DNA of 64,000 nucleotides, from NCBI RefSeq assembly GCF_024055665.1, contig NZ_JAMXMC010000001.1:434001-498000 (forward strand), given 5' to 3'. This document shows positions 21,201-27,278 of this stretch, one piece after another. Within the stretch, counting starts at the first letter, position 1. Every line of letters begins with the position of its first letter. This DNA is from Ideonella oryzae. GTDB lineage: Bacteria > Pseudomonadota > Gammaproteobacteria > Burkholderiales > Burkholderiaceae_C. The position numbers and the translations under genes were made by a program. The notes beneath the pieces are model-generated. The model saw only the letters and a program-made list of their open reading frames with translations, did not search any database and was not told the DNA's origin.

Positions 21201-23759
21201 CGTGAGCGGCGCCAGGCCACGGCCTGCACCGTGCTGGCCACGCGGGTCATGGCGGCCCGCCGCGCACCCGATGGGCGGTTTGCCGCCGAGGGGACCGAGT
21301 TCCACTTCGACGTGGGCCCGGGCTGCCGGCCGCAGCGGCCCTGGATCAACGTGCTGGCCAATCCGGGCTTCGGGGCCATGGTCTCGGAAGCGGGCGGCGG
21401 CGGCAGCTGGGCCCTCAACAGCCAGCTGAACCAGCTCACCGCCTGGTCCAACGACCCGGTGGCCGACCCGCCCAGCGAGTGGTGGCTGCTGCAAGACCTG
21501 CACAGCCGCGAGGTCTGGAGCGTCGCGCCCTCGGCCTGGGGCGCGCCCGAGGCCATCTACCAGATCCGCCACGGACAGGGTTACACCCACATCGCGCATC
21601 GCCACGGCGACCTGAGCATCACGGCCCGCTGGTGCGTGGATGCCACGGTGGCCGTCAAGCAGGTGGTCATCCGCGTGCACAACCTCGGCTCGCGCACGCG
21701 GCGGCTGCGCCTGGTGGGCATGGTCGAGTGGCTGATCGGCGCCCGCCGCCAGGACCGGGCCAGCGTGGAGAGCGCGCTGCACAGCCAGCGCCTGCCGCAG
21801 AACGCCCGCCTCACGGCCCTGCTGGCCACCCAGCGGGAACTGGGGACAGGCCTGGGCCCGGGCACCGCCTTTCTGGCCCTGGCCGGGGGCACGCCGGACG
21901 ATCTGCCCGAGTGGAGCGCCGACCGGCGGGAGTTCTTCGATGCGCGGGGGCGCCTGGTGCTGCCCGACCATTTCGGCCGGCGACAAGGCCCGGGCCTGGA
22001 CCCGTGCGCGGCGCTGGCGGACACGCTGAGCCTGGCGCCCGGCGCATCCACGCGCCGCGTCTTTCTGCTCGGCCATGCCGCCAGCCCGGACGCGGCCCGG
22101 CAGCTGGCGCTGCGCGCCGCGGTGGTGGACGCCGACACCCGCCTGGCGCAGGTGCGTGCCCGCTGGGTCGCGCTGCTGAGCGCCACCACGGTGAGCACGC
22201 CCGACCCGCTGTTCGATGCCCTGGTCAACCGCTGGCTGCTCTACCAGAGCATCTCCAGCAGGCTGTGGGCCAAGGCGGGCTTCTACCAGGCCGGCGGCGC
22301 CACCGGCTTTCGAGACCAGCTGCAGGACACCCTGGCCCTGGCCTGGACCGCGCCGACCTTGTTGCGTGAGCAGATCCTGCGTTGCGCCTCGCGCCAGTTC
22401 CCGGAGGGCGATGTACAGCACTGGTGGCACGAGCCTGGCGGCGCTGGCGTGCGCACGCACTTCTCCGACGATCTGCTGTGGCTGCCCCATGCCTGCAGTC
22501 ACTACCTGGACCGCTGCGGCGATGCCGGCCTGCTGGATGAGTCGGTGCCTTTCATCGAGGGCCCGGCCATTGCCGAGGGGGCCGACGATGTCTATGGTGT
22601 GCCGGAAACCAGCACACTGTCGGCCAGCGTCTACGAGCATGCGGCCAGAGCCATCGACCACAGCCTGCGCGTGGGCGCCCACGGCCTGCCGCTGATGGGC
22701 GGCGGCGACTGGAACGACGGCATGAACCGGGTCGGCCACCGGGGCCGGGGGGAATCGGTCTGGTTGGGCTGGTTCCTCTGCCGCGTGGTGGCCGACTTTG
22801 TGCCGCTGGCACGTGCACGTGGCGACCTGGAACGGGTGGCACGCTGGGAGCAGGCGGCGCAGGGCTGGACCGCAGCTCTGCAGGGGCCGGCCTGGGACGG
22901 CCAGTGGTTTCGGCGGGCCTTCTTTGACGACGGACAGGTGCTGGGCTCGGCCTGCAATGCCGAGGCCCGCATCGACCTGATCGCACAAGCCTGGGCCGTG
23001 TTGTCCGGCGCGGCACCGCTGGCGCGACAGCAGCAGGCCATGGCCGCGGTGGAGGCCGCGCTGGTGGATCCGCAGGCGGGTCTGATCCGGCTGCTGACCC
23101 CGCCCCTGGCGCAGGCCGAACCCAGCGCCGGCTACATCCAGGCTTACCCCCCTGGGGTGCGGGAGAACGGCGGCCAGTACACGCATGCCGGGGTCTGGGC
23201 CCTGATGGCACAGGCCCGTCTGGCGCGGCAGACACCGGGTTCGACCGAGACCACAGCGCGGGTCTACCGCGACTTCTGCCTGCTGAGTCCGGCCCACCGC
23301 AGCCAGCACCCGCAGCAGGGTCCGGTCTATGGGCTGGAGCCCTATGCGGTGGCCGGCGACGTGTGCAGTGCGCCGCCCTGGGTGGGACGGGGCGGCTGGA
23401 GCTGGTACACCGGAGCCGCGGCCTGGTTGCACCGTGCCGCCGTCGAGTCGATCTTCGGCCTGCACCTGCAGGCGCAGGTGCTGCACTTTTCACCCTGCCT
23501 GCCGGCGCACTGGTCCCGCGCCGAGCTGATCTTGCGGCGCGGGGACCGCCGCATGCGCTTCATCTGCCTGCGCGGCAGGCCGCAGCAATTGCAGGCGGTG
23601 CTGGATGAGGAAGGGGCGCAGTGGCTGCGCCCCGACCAAGTCCTGGAATGGACCCTCCTGGGTCCGGAGAGTTGCTTCGTGATTCCCCTGCCGGATCAGC
23701 GGGGCGCGATGGCCGACGCATCCCTCGAGACCACGATCTCGACGCGGCGGTTGAGCTGA
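15297..23759 (+). CDS. ndvB: cyclic beta-1,2-glucan synthase (NdvB/ChvB/Cgs family)
   Basis: A 2,820-residue inner-membrane synthase that makes cyclic beta-1,2-glucans from UDP-glucose, usually for the periplasm in hypo-osmotic adaptation or host interaction. The length matches rhizobial NdvB/Cgs (about 2,830-2,870). An N-terminal region is followed by TM segments near 405-465. A GT84 glycosyltransferase block has the nucleotide-sugar DxD in LTLDADTALPPG (about 629) and HRWTRGDWQ (about 780). More TM helices (about 815-870 and 945-990) precede two GH94-type phosphorylase halves. The last half contains GGGDWNDGMNRVGHRGRGES (about 2,468), where the catalytic Asp of GH94 lies. No ndvA-type glucan exporter gene is adjacent. 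Its last 64 bases overlap the convergent OmpA-lipoprotein gene. Confidence 0.95.
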   Translation: MPAADLARLFPDVPPTLALLLDASAGPLQPPIRSEVFGPERFAQHGRSLGLTHRAGRASWRQTGFYPRLRSNIETLRAAQRYIGARAASGHDVSPAAEWLLDNVHLIETQLREVRDGLTRRYFHSLPVLLDEPLAGLPRIYGVAWAFVAHTDSAFDETLLARFLVAYQETRELGLSEIWALPTTLRVVLVENLRRLAERVATQKAACELADLCCDRPEPCSVDTLAALLARLTPRGVGHVFLAQLGLRLRERGDRHLATLAWLEAVVPDLPAALAQHSADQTADNLSVSNAVTSLRLIGEADWPDIVAASSALMRLMLASPLFQVEHPSTRDQTLLAIERLARRSSLSELTVGHRLQGLMQHAADPGSTEAVASHWLQGPGHPVLLRSLGLDARPFLVWRAARRHLTLPLYLGALLLGSLGLTTGLLWHAGLGLAHAPAWLALGGAALLLLPASEAVVALVNRIISESVRPQHLPRLALAEGIPAEHRVMVVIPAMLSDPPAIAALARRLLLHHLANPEPQAQFALATDWTDADSPQTPGDEVLLAQAREAVRALNTEHGGTPDGVAPRFILLQRERRYCHTERRWIGWERKRGKLEQLIAALATGHSNAFLDLGPDSRMATGIRHLLTLDADTALPPGRLRELVGVAAHPHNQPQLDAQGRGVRRGYAILQPRVVTPLPTAQELTGFHRIFSGQCGIDPYSAASSEVYQDLFGEGSFSGKGLLHVQALHQILGSRLPEDLVLSHDLLEGALTRCAAVTDLMLVEAAPFHADVAAARIHRWTRGDWQLLPLLLQPRRFPLRAINRWKLFDNLRRSLVAPASLLLLGLTLGGWLLSPWVALALVFVAFTAGPLVGALAGFLPGRGGLALRRFYRLAGTDLARAGLGGLWHLAQLAEQAAMGCDAIGRALYRMTISHRHLLQWTTAASAQAGARTGLGALWRQHWRTPLLALALGGLAWAGEAPHLDLALGLCLFWAASPLWTWWGSLPTGARRAAALPAPAQAYLHGVARDTWRYFERCVGPGDRHLPPDNLQVMPADQLAHRSSPTNIGLYLLSTACARQFGWIGTGELIDRLQATLATLQTLERHRGHFLNWYDTQSGQPLMPRYVSSVDSGNLCGHLLAVAEACRALAERPLDPQAQQDALARGRQRLRQQLAGRRGLDAAQRSALRLGLADLHATRRSIAQDAQMDASAVSHDLRGLARDLEQLALQADFGFLFHRKRHLLHLGFRVAEQQLDAGLYDLLASESRLSSLLAVAGGGAPVRHWAALGRPFFAQGTRAGLRSWSGSMFEYLMPSLVLIEPPGSALHEACEVALTEQRRFTRARGLPWGISESAHAGRDLSLTYQYAPQGVPQLALRRTPPGELVVAPYATALAAQIAPVAAWRNFMALEGLGARGACGFFEALDFTPARQTLDQHVTPVATFMAHHQGMSIVALANVLLGNVAQRWGMANVHIEAVSSLLHERAPREISNLLVSPAPASALPSSHLPSMMHEVVPGLAAVEPSHLLSNGRYRVALRANGAGWSRWGDLDLTRWRDDALRDAYGSFFHLRRGPDRALVSLTQHPAPDAAAEYHSVWHADRVCLSARWLDLHSEITVWVSPEDDIEFRQVELRNLSAQALELTLVSAFEPTLTSARADEAHPAFSQLFLRAQGQPAQQALVFERRPRLDTETGLLAAHFLAHSEPPVRELLVQTDRQRWLGRNRAPHQPQGELDTLRPGELDTGRDPVCVLAARLRIEPHGKALLTFATAAADQASTLGAVIDKYREPSHTERAALMSATLASIRLTALGISPDHFAATQRLSTALLLSLARPRPGEGERRDGSTPSQQAVSPDWDRRVLWRLGLSGERAIVLVNIGIPSGMNLLRALAQSLRLWAWAGVGCDLVIVNDQPTSYLTELHHALAALQERHQADMGVSTGPEGTGIHLLRADTLLQAELTTLQHLARLHFHADGRPLLQHVQAWMAGHEQARERRQATACTVLATRVMAARRAPDGRFAAEGTEFHFDVGPGCRPQRPWINVLANPGFGAMVSEAGGGGSWALNSQLNQLTAWSNDPVADPPSEWWLLQDLHSREVWSVAPSAWGAPEAIYQIRHGQGYTHIAHRHGDLSITARWCVDATVAVKQVVIRVHNLGSRTRRLRLVGMVEWLIGARRQDRASVESALHSQRLPQNARLTALLATQRELGTGLGPGTAFLALAGGTPDDLPEWSADRREFFDARGRLVLPDHFGRRQGPGLDPCAALADTLSLAPGASTRRVFLLGHAASPDAARQLALRAAVVDADTRLAQVRARWVALLSATTVSTPDPLFDALVNRWLLYQSISSRLWAKAGFYQAGGATGFRDQLQDTLALAWTAPTLLREQILRCASRQFPEGDVQHWWHEPGGAGVRTHFSDDLLWLPHACSHYLDRCGDAGLLDESVPFIEGPAIAEGADDVYGVPETSTLSASVYEHAARAIDHSLRVGAHGLPLMGGGDWNDGMNRVGHRGRGESVWLGWFLCRVVADFVPLARARGDLERVARWEQAAQGWTAALQGPAWDGQWFRRAFFDDGQVLGSACNAEARIDLIAQAWAVLSGAAPLARQQQAMAAVEAALVDPQAGLIRLLTPPLAQAEPSAGYIQAYPPGVRENGGQYTHAGVWALMAQARLARQTPGSTETTARVYRDFCLLSPAHRSQHPQQGPVYGLEPYAVAGDVCSAPPWVGRGGWSWYTGAAAWLHRAAVESIFGLHLQAQVLHFSPCLPAHWSRAELILRRGDRRMRFICLRGRPQQLQAVLDEEGAQWLRPDQVLEWTLLGPESCFVIPLPDQRGAMADASLETTISTRRLS

Positions 23760-24568
23760 CGGCCCTGCGCACTGTCGTCGCTGGCCACCGGATGGCCCTC
23801 GCCGTAGCCCCGGGCCATCACGTGGTCGCCACCGACACCCTGGGCCAGCAGGGCGTCGCGCACCGCTTCGGCCCGCAGGCGCGAGAGCCGCAGGTTGGCG
23901 GCCTCGCTGCCGACGTTGTCGGTGAAGCCCTCGACCAGCACCTGGCGCTCGGGATGGCGCTTCATGAAGTCGGCCAGCTTCTCGACCCCCCGCAGGCCCT
24001 CGGGCTTGATGGCCGCGCGGTTGGTGTCAAACAGCAGGTCGCCGATGGTGATCACCAGCCCGCGCTCGGTCTGCTTGGCGTTCATGTCGCGAAGCTGCGC
24101 CTCCAGCTCGGCATTGCGGGCCTGGCTGTCGCTGACCTCCAGGCGGGCCGTCTGCGCATCGGCCCGGGATGCATCGGCCTCCCGGGTGCGGGCGCTGAGC
24201 CGCTGCTGGTCCCGCTGCGCGTTGGCCGTGGCGACCACCTGTTCGGCGGCCCGCTGCCGGGCCACCGCCTGGGCCAGCGCCGTCTGCTGCTTGGCCAGAT
24301 AGGCCAGGTGGGTGACCTGGGCCGGTTCGTCCCGGCGGGTGGCGGCCTCGTTGGCCAAGGTCAGGGCCGTGCCGGCCTGGCTGAGCTCGGTGGCGGCGTA
24401 CTGGCGTGTCTGTGGCGAGCCCTGCGCGACGCGGTAGTCACTGCGCGCCTGTTCGAGCACGGCGTTGCCGGGCGACACGCTGCTGCAGGCGGACAGGGCG
24501 GCAATGGCGGCCGAGGCGATCAGCCCCGGGACGGAGAGACGGAAGCAAGGGAAGTGGGTCATGGCCAT
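23696..24568 (-). CDS. OmpA-family peptidoglycan-binding lipoprotein
   Basis: A 290-residue outer-membrane-type lipoprotein. A signal peptide ends in a lipobox (AALSAC, Cys at about 28). A DUF4398-like helical part (LEQARSDYRVAQ...) and a long coiled region follow, rich in Gln/Ala/Arg (about 85-175). The C-terminal OmpA/MotB domain (about 180-285) has the peptidoglycan-contact motif VEGFTDNVGSEAANLRLSRLRAEAV. It would tether the outer membrane to the wall. It is followed after nine bases by a DUF4398 lipoprotein gene reading in from upstream, forming a two-gene operon. Its 3' end overlaps the ndvB 3' end by 64 bases in convergent orientation. Confidence 0.92.
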   Translation of the reverse strand: MAMTHFPCFRLSVPGLIASAAIAALSACSSVSPGNAVLEQARSDYRVAQGSPQTRQYAATELSQAGTALTLANEAATRRDEPAQVTHLAYLAKQQTALAQAVARQRAAEQVVATANAQRDQQRLSARTREADASRADAQTARLEVSDSQARNAELEAQLRDMNAKQTERGLVITIGDLLFDTNRAAIKPEGLRGVEKLADFMKRHPERQVLVEGFTDNVGSEAANLRLSRLRAEAVRDALLAQGVGGDHVMARGYGEGHPVASDDSAQGRQLNRRVEIVVSRDASAIAPR

Positions 24569-24577
24569 CCTTGGGAG

Positions 24578-24961
24578 TTACGGGGTCTTGCGGTTCATTT
24601 CGTCGCGCAGTGCGCGGCTGTCTTCGCCCAGCACGGCGGCGGCCTTCTCGGCCTTGTCGGCCTCGGTCTTGGCCTCGGCCAGGCGTGCGTCGGCCCGTGC
24701 TTCCTGCGCCAGCAGGAGCGCCGATTCGTGATGGCCGCTGCGCAGGGCCGCGCGGGCCTGGACCATCTTGTCGCTGGCCAGGGCCATCTCGGCCGGCGCG
24801 CCCGCCATGGCGCCAGCGCCCAGGGCGTGGTTGAGCGCAGCCTCCGAGACCGCCATGTCCGCCGTGGGCGCCGGGATCTGGGCGCAGGCTGCCAGCAGCA
24901 ACGCGCTGATGGCCATCAGGACCGCTGCGCGCGGCCGTGGAAGTGAAGTGCGTGTCTTCAT
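24578..24961 (-). CDS. DUF4398-type lipoprotein
   Basis: A 127-residue lipoprotein with lipobox LLAACAQ (Cys at about 26) and an all-helical mature part with two repeated motifs (ASDKMVQARAALRSG and SALLLAQEARADARLAEAK). AGGAG precedes the ATG. It is the first gene of an operon with the OmpA lipoprotein. Such pairs are common in Burkholderiales envelopes. Function is structural or stress-related by inference only. Confidence 0.87.
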   Translation of the reverse strand: MKTRTSLPRPRAAVLMAISALLLAACAQIPAPTADMAVSEAALNHALGAGAMAGAPAEMALASDKMVQARAALRSGHHESALLLAQEARADARLAEAKTEADKAEKAAAVLGEDSRALRDEMNRKTP

Positions 24962-25014
24962 CGTGGATCTCCTGGTTGGTTCCAGCGCGCAGCCTGTGCT
25001 GATCACCCAGGCGG

Positions 25015-25036
25015 GTCGGTGCGTTGGCGCACCGAC
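25015..25036 (+). promoter_or_regulatory. perfect palindrome, probable operator
   Basis: GTCGGTGCG, four bases, CGCACCGAC: nine-base perfect arms. It lies in the 133-base space between the divergent DUF4398-lipoprotein gene and the gene at 25095 and could control both. The core recurs at 26150-26168 and as a half-site at 14836-14844. Confidence 0.6.
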
Positions 25037-25094
25037 GCTGTGCGGCCCCAGGGTCAGCATCCATTCATCCACAACAGGCCACACAGGGATTGAC

Positions 25095-25547
25095 ATGAAC
25101 ATGACGTGGATGCGGGGCCGCGAGAGCCAGGTTGGCGATGACACGCGGACACAAACTCAGCGGACCAATCACGAGTGCTGCTTGGTGCCAGACAGCGGAT
25201 CGCAGCGTCGTGTCCAGAACGACCCGTCGCCCTGGTCAGGATCAGGCGATGATCCTGGCCCTACCGCCGCGGAGATCGCCGCCGAGGACTGGGATCTTCT
25301 GTTTCGCGCTGCGCTGGCCCTGCTGGTGCGCGTGGCCATGGAGAAACCAGATCCCACCCGCTCCCACACGTGCCTGCAACTGCAGGCGCCAGGCACCGTG
25401 TTGCGAGAGTGCATGTCGGCACTGGACCAGTTGCGCCGCGAGCGCCCGTGCGGCCCACTGCGCCGGAGGCCTTGGCCCCCCGGCGCCGCAGGGGAGATCA
25501 GCGCCGGGGCGCCGACGGTGGATCGGAATGCCCGCACCGGGGCCTGA
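25095..25547 (+). CDS. hypothetical protein with conserved-looking helical core
   Basis: A 150-residue product not assigned to any family. The first 60 residues are polar and low in structure. Residues about 62-118 (EIAAEDWDLLFRAALALLVRVAMEK...LRECMSALDQLRRE) are amphipathic helical and look like real protein; the tail is Arg/Pro-rich. Its leader and start (CACACAGG...TGACATGAAC) closely match those of the gene at 26219, and both have a GGTGCG-N4-CGCACC palindrome upstream. That shared control region is the main support for translation. The stop is six bases before the next lipoprotein gene. Confidence 0.55.
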   Translation: MNMTWMRGRESQVGDDTRTQTQRTNHECCLVPDSGSQRRVQNDPSPWSGSGDDPGPTAAEIAAEDWDLLFRAALALLVRVAMEKPDPTRSHTCLQLQAPGTVLRECMSALDQLRRERPCGPLRRRPWPPGAAGEISAGAPTVDRNARTGA

Positions 25548-25553
25548 GCAGGC

Positions 25554-26147
25554 ATGCCGTCCTCGCACGCAGTCGCCCGTGTCGCCACCTTGTTGATGGC
25601 CTTGGGAGCTTGCCTGCTCATCGGAGGCTGCGCCACGTTGCTGCCCAGCACGCGGATCGAGGTCGTCTCGGATTGGAACAGCTATGACGACGCCGTGGCA
25701 TCCCTGGCTGCGATAGAGCCCTACACATCCACCCGACAGAGCGTGCATGCCCACGGCTTGGATCCAGGCCGAAGCTCGGCCATCACCATCTTGCACTTTG
25801 CCGACCTGCTCCAGCGATTCGCCGCCGCCACGCTCGTCAAGCCCAAGGACGTCGACCCGGGCATCCGCGACTGCCTGCAAGCCGGCCAGCGGTGCAGTGG
25901 TTACGCCATCGCCGTGGAGAAACTGCATCGGCATCGCGTAGGCAGCTTCTGGCTCGACTCGCTGAACTTTCGACGCGAAACCGTCACCACCGGCTGGCGG
26001 GTGGATGTTCTGCTGGTGTTCGTGGACGATGCCCTGGTCTACAAGCTGGTGGGTGGACGGCCGACCATCGACGAAGTGGAGCTGCGGCGCAACCCTCTGG
26101 GTCCGCTGCAGGCCTGGGGCGAACAGCCGCTGCGTTCGATCAGGTAA
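25554..26147 (+). CDS. lipoprotein, unknown function
   Basis: A 197-residue protein. Signal peptide residues about 8-24 end in lipobox LIGGC. The mature part is alpha/beta in character with a Cys pair (CLQAGQRCSGYAIAVEKLHRHRVGSFWLDSLNFRRE) and a beta-rich end (WRVDVLLVFVDDALVYKLVGG). I know it only as a conserved hypothetical type. It follows the gene at 25095 by six bases and precedes the CsbD-like/DUF1488-like gene, so the three may form one transcription unit with an internal palindrome at 26150. Confidence 0.8.
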   Translation: MPSSHAVARVATLLMALGACLLIGGCATLLPSTRIEVVSDWNSYDDAVASLAAIEPYTSTRQSVHAHGLDPGRSSAITILHFADLLQRFAAATLVKPKDVDPGIRDCLQAGQRCSGYAIAVEKLHRHRVGSFWLDSLNFRRETVTTGWRVDVLLVFVDDALVYKLVGGRPTIDEVELRRNPLGPLQAWGEQPLRSIR

Positions 26148-26149
26148 AG

Positions 26150-26168
26150 GGTGCGCTGGCGCACCGAC
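26150..26168 (+). promoter_or_regulatory. second copy of the GGTGCG...CGCACC palindrome
   Basis: GGTGCG, CTGG, CGCACC, followed by GAC: 18 of 19 bases equal the copy at 25018-25036. It begins three bases after the lipoprotein stop and 51 bases before the CsbD-like gene start, a normal place for an activator or repressor site. Confidence 0.55.
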
Positions 26169-26218
26169 ACCCCAGCGCAACGGAGCACAGCATGTCGATC
26201 CGTCACACAGGAGTCGAC

Positions 26219-26812
26219 ATGAACTGGCATCGGATTCAGGGGCAGTGCAGGCGTGCCATCGGCGAGGTCAAGGGACGGTGGCTGCGCAGCCATCCGGGCG
26301 AGACAGCAGACCGGCATGCACAGTCCCCCCGCATGCCCCAAACGCAACAAGGCCTCTTTCCGGAGGAGTCCGAAATCATCTGGCTGAGGACCGAGGACGC
26401 TCAGCCGGAGAGCCCCAGTTCAGACTCCGGAGGATCGGATGCATCCGCCGAACTCCCGCCCGGCCCGCCAGCGCCGGTCGCCACTGAGGTCCTGACTTCC
26501 TCGACATCTCACACGGAAGCCTCCCCTACCATGGACGGAGCGCCCTCGATGAAACCGGAGACCTTCTTTCATCTGCCTTCGGGCACCGTGCGTTTCTGGG
26601 TTCCGGTCGGCCAGCGGTTCGTAGGCGCCAGCATCCACAGCGTGGACCTGCACTATCGCTACTGCGCCCACGAAACGACCGACCAGCCGCTGGCCACCTT
26701 TCTGGCCCATGCAGGCGAAATCGAGGTGGCCGTGCGGCGCCGGCTGGATGCCGGTGCGCTTGAGCCAGTGATTCTGAGAGGGCCAGACTTGCAGCCCGTG
26801 CCCTCGCCCTGA
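26219..26812 (+). CDS. CsbD-like N-terminus fused to a DUF1488-like domain
   Basis: A 197-residue protein. The first 22 residues (MNWHRIQGQCRRAIGEVKGRW) match the start of CsbD stress proteins (MNWDxIxGxWKQxKGKVKxxW). The rest of the CsbD fold is missing and is replaced by a Ser/Pro-rich linker (about 45-105). Residues about 115-190 (FFHLPSGTVRFWVPVG...LATFLAHAGEIEVAVRRRLDAGALEPVIL) resemble small DUF1488-type proteins. AGGAG precedes the ATG. An alternative is that the second domain is translated separately from an internal ATG near 26531 or 26549. The upstream palindrome suggests control together with the gene at 25095. Confidence 0.65.
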   Translation: MNWHRIQGQCRRAIGEVKGRWLRSHPGETADRHAQSPRMPQTQQGLFPEESEIIWLRTEDAQPESPSSDSGGSDASAELPPGPPAPVATEVLTSSTSHTEASPTMDGAPSMKPETFFHLPSGTVRFWVPVGQRFVGASIHSVDLHYRYCAHETTDQPLATFLAHAGEIEVAVRRRLDAGALEPVILRGPDLQPVPSP

Positions 26813-26828
26813 GCGGCACGGGGCGCGC

Positions 26829-27149
26829 TCAGACGCCCCAGACGATGGCCTCGCCGGCGGCGTGGGCCCGCCGCATCATCTCCACCAGAGGCCAGGCGTG
26901 CTGCCGCAGCGACACGGCGTCGCCCCCGTCTTCGGCCTGCCGCGCATCGGCGACCGCACGGCCCACCGGCTGCTGCGACTCTTCCTGCGCCAGCGCGGCC
27001 TCGATCGCCCGGATCGCCGAGGGCATGGCGTCCGGGGCGATGATGCCCTGGGCGGCTGGTTCTCGGCCCATCGCGTTGAACACCTTGTCGCCGTCGGGGC
27101 CGAGCATCAGCACGTCGCCGGCAGCCTTGGATTGAAACCGGTAAGTCAT
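26829..27149 (-). CDS. DUF1840-family protein
   Basis: A 106-residue cytoplasmic protein, beta-strand at the start (MTYRFQSKAAGDVLMLGPDGDKVFNAMGRE) then helical (AIRAIEAALAQEE; PLVEMMRRAHAAGEAIVWGV). The pattern matches DUF1840, found chiefly in Burkholderiales. ATG at 27149 is preferred over an in-frame TTG nine bases upstream because of GGAG spacing. It is monocistronic and convergent with the CsbD-like gene. Function unknown. Confidence 0.85.
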   Translation of the reverse strand: MTYRFQSKAAGDVLMLGPDGDKVFNAMGREPAAQGIIAPDAMPSAIRAIEAALAQEESQQPVGRAVADARQAEDGGDAVSLRQHAWPLVEMMRRAHAAGEAIVWGV

Positions 27150-27189
27150 GGATATCAACTCCGTGCAGGTTGAATGGCCAGGATGGCGC

Positions 27190-27218
27190 GGTGCCCATGA
27201 CCCGCAGGCGTGGGCACC
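27190..27218. repeat. inverted repeat upstream of the DUF1840 gene
   Basis: GGTGCCCA at 27190-27197 and TGGGCACC at 27211-27218 form perfect eight-base arms around 13 bases, 40-70 bases upstream of the DUF1840 start. Could be an operator or an RNA hairpin. It has no T-run, so it is not a factor-independent terminator. Confidence 0.45.
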
Positions 27219-27278
27219 CTGTCAGGGGAACTTAAGCCCGTTGCGAACTTGACGTCAAGCCGCGGCCTGCGGCCAGGC

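Noticed and set aside
18225-23486. Minus-strand open frame of 1,753 codons opposite ndvB
   Set aside because: It is exactly codon-aligned with ndvB on the other strand and consists of Gln/Ala/His/Arg-rich sequence with no family resemblance, as expected from an antisense shadow of a GC-rich gene.
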